Made by a program: the position numbers and the translations under genes | From: Phoronis ovalis | Taxonomy: Eukaryota > Phoronida > Phoronidae | Assembly (NCBI GenBank): GCA_028565635.1 | Contig: JAOXYB010021792.1 | Span: 1 to 17,090, forward strand | Length of the DNA: 17,090 nt | Direction: 5' to 3' | Shown here: positions 16,920-17,090 of the stretch, piece after piece | How the letters are laid out: the number at the start of each line of letters is the position of its first letter | Position numbering within the stretch: the stretch's first letter is position 1 | Notes under the pieces: model-generated | The model's input: the letters and a program-made list of their open reading frames with translations, nothing else | Database searches by the model: none | Told to the model about the DNA's origin: nothing

Positions 16920-17090
16920 AGTACAATTTCCGGTTGATGTCTGAACGTTCAAGATTTTGAAATCTGAATCTCTTCCAGTGCTCGGCAGGATTCTGTTTAA
17001 CTTACTTAGCTGAATGTTTTATATGCGTGTTGGTCACAAGTAGCAGGTCTCATCCATGTGGTCTTATTAGAATGTAAATGCCAATATTTT

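Larger units (their letters stand above)
14745..17090. other. Upstream repeat-rich intergenic DNA
   Basis: It contains the GGGACTAATAT cluster, a poly-G word, the minisatellite, the 23-bp inverted-repeat element and the dispersed repeat copies. Open frames here (15117-15353 minus, 15963-16187 and 16352-16678 plus) run across repeats and have no recognisable domain. No neighbouring gene was found. Confidence 0.65.

Overview
This window holds one animal gene on the minus strand, flanked and interrupted by repeats. The DNA is AT-rich, the gene has at least 14 coding exons with GT-AG introns of 180 to 2,542 bp, and the encoded protein is metazoan-specific. Together these point to an animal with a moderately compact, AT-rich genome, most likely a marine invertebrate. 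I cannot name the phylum from the sequence alone.

The gene (ATG at 14625, conservative stop at 3832-3834) is a homologue of anosmin-1 (ANOS1, formerly KAL1, the Kallmann-syndrome protein). I assembled the exons by hand. All splice phases agree and the conceptual protein is about 641 residues, against 680 for the human protein (figure from memory). Domain order is the full anosmin order: signal peptide, cysteine-rich region, WAP four-disulfide core and four fibronectin type III (FN3) domains. Known anosmins are secreted matrix proteins that bind heparan sulfate and modulate FGF receptor signalling. One intron uses a GC donor, and the extreme 3' end of the reading frame is unresolved.

Layout by position: 1-3360 is the 3' flank, without a recognisable gene but with a striking 382-bp fold-back element (2251-2632) and a 27-bp direct repeat. 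3361-3831 holds the probable 3' UTR or terminal exon. 3832-14625 is the gene; one intron carries a 182-bp Harbinger-type MITE with TTA target duplications (5606-5787), and another carries an (AT)21 tract just upstream of a splice acceptor. 14626-14744 is a short 5' UTR and a candidate core promoter with a CCAAT box and a TATA-like element that is also a perfect MEF2 consensus. 14745-17090 is repeat-rich upstream DNA: a GGGACTAATAT inverted-repeat family, a degenerate minisatellite of about 32 bp period (15590-15945), a 23-bp perfect inverted repeat 256 bp across, and diverged copies of a dispersed repeat carrying a CTCF-like word.

No bacterial-type system, CRISPR array, rRNA or tRNA was seen. 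The most useful results are the reconstructed anosmin gene with its non-canonical splice site and the non-autonomous repeat families around it.
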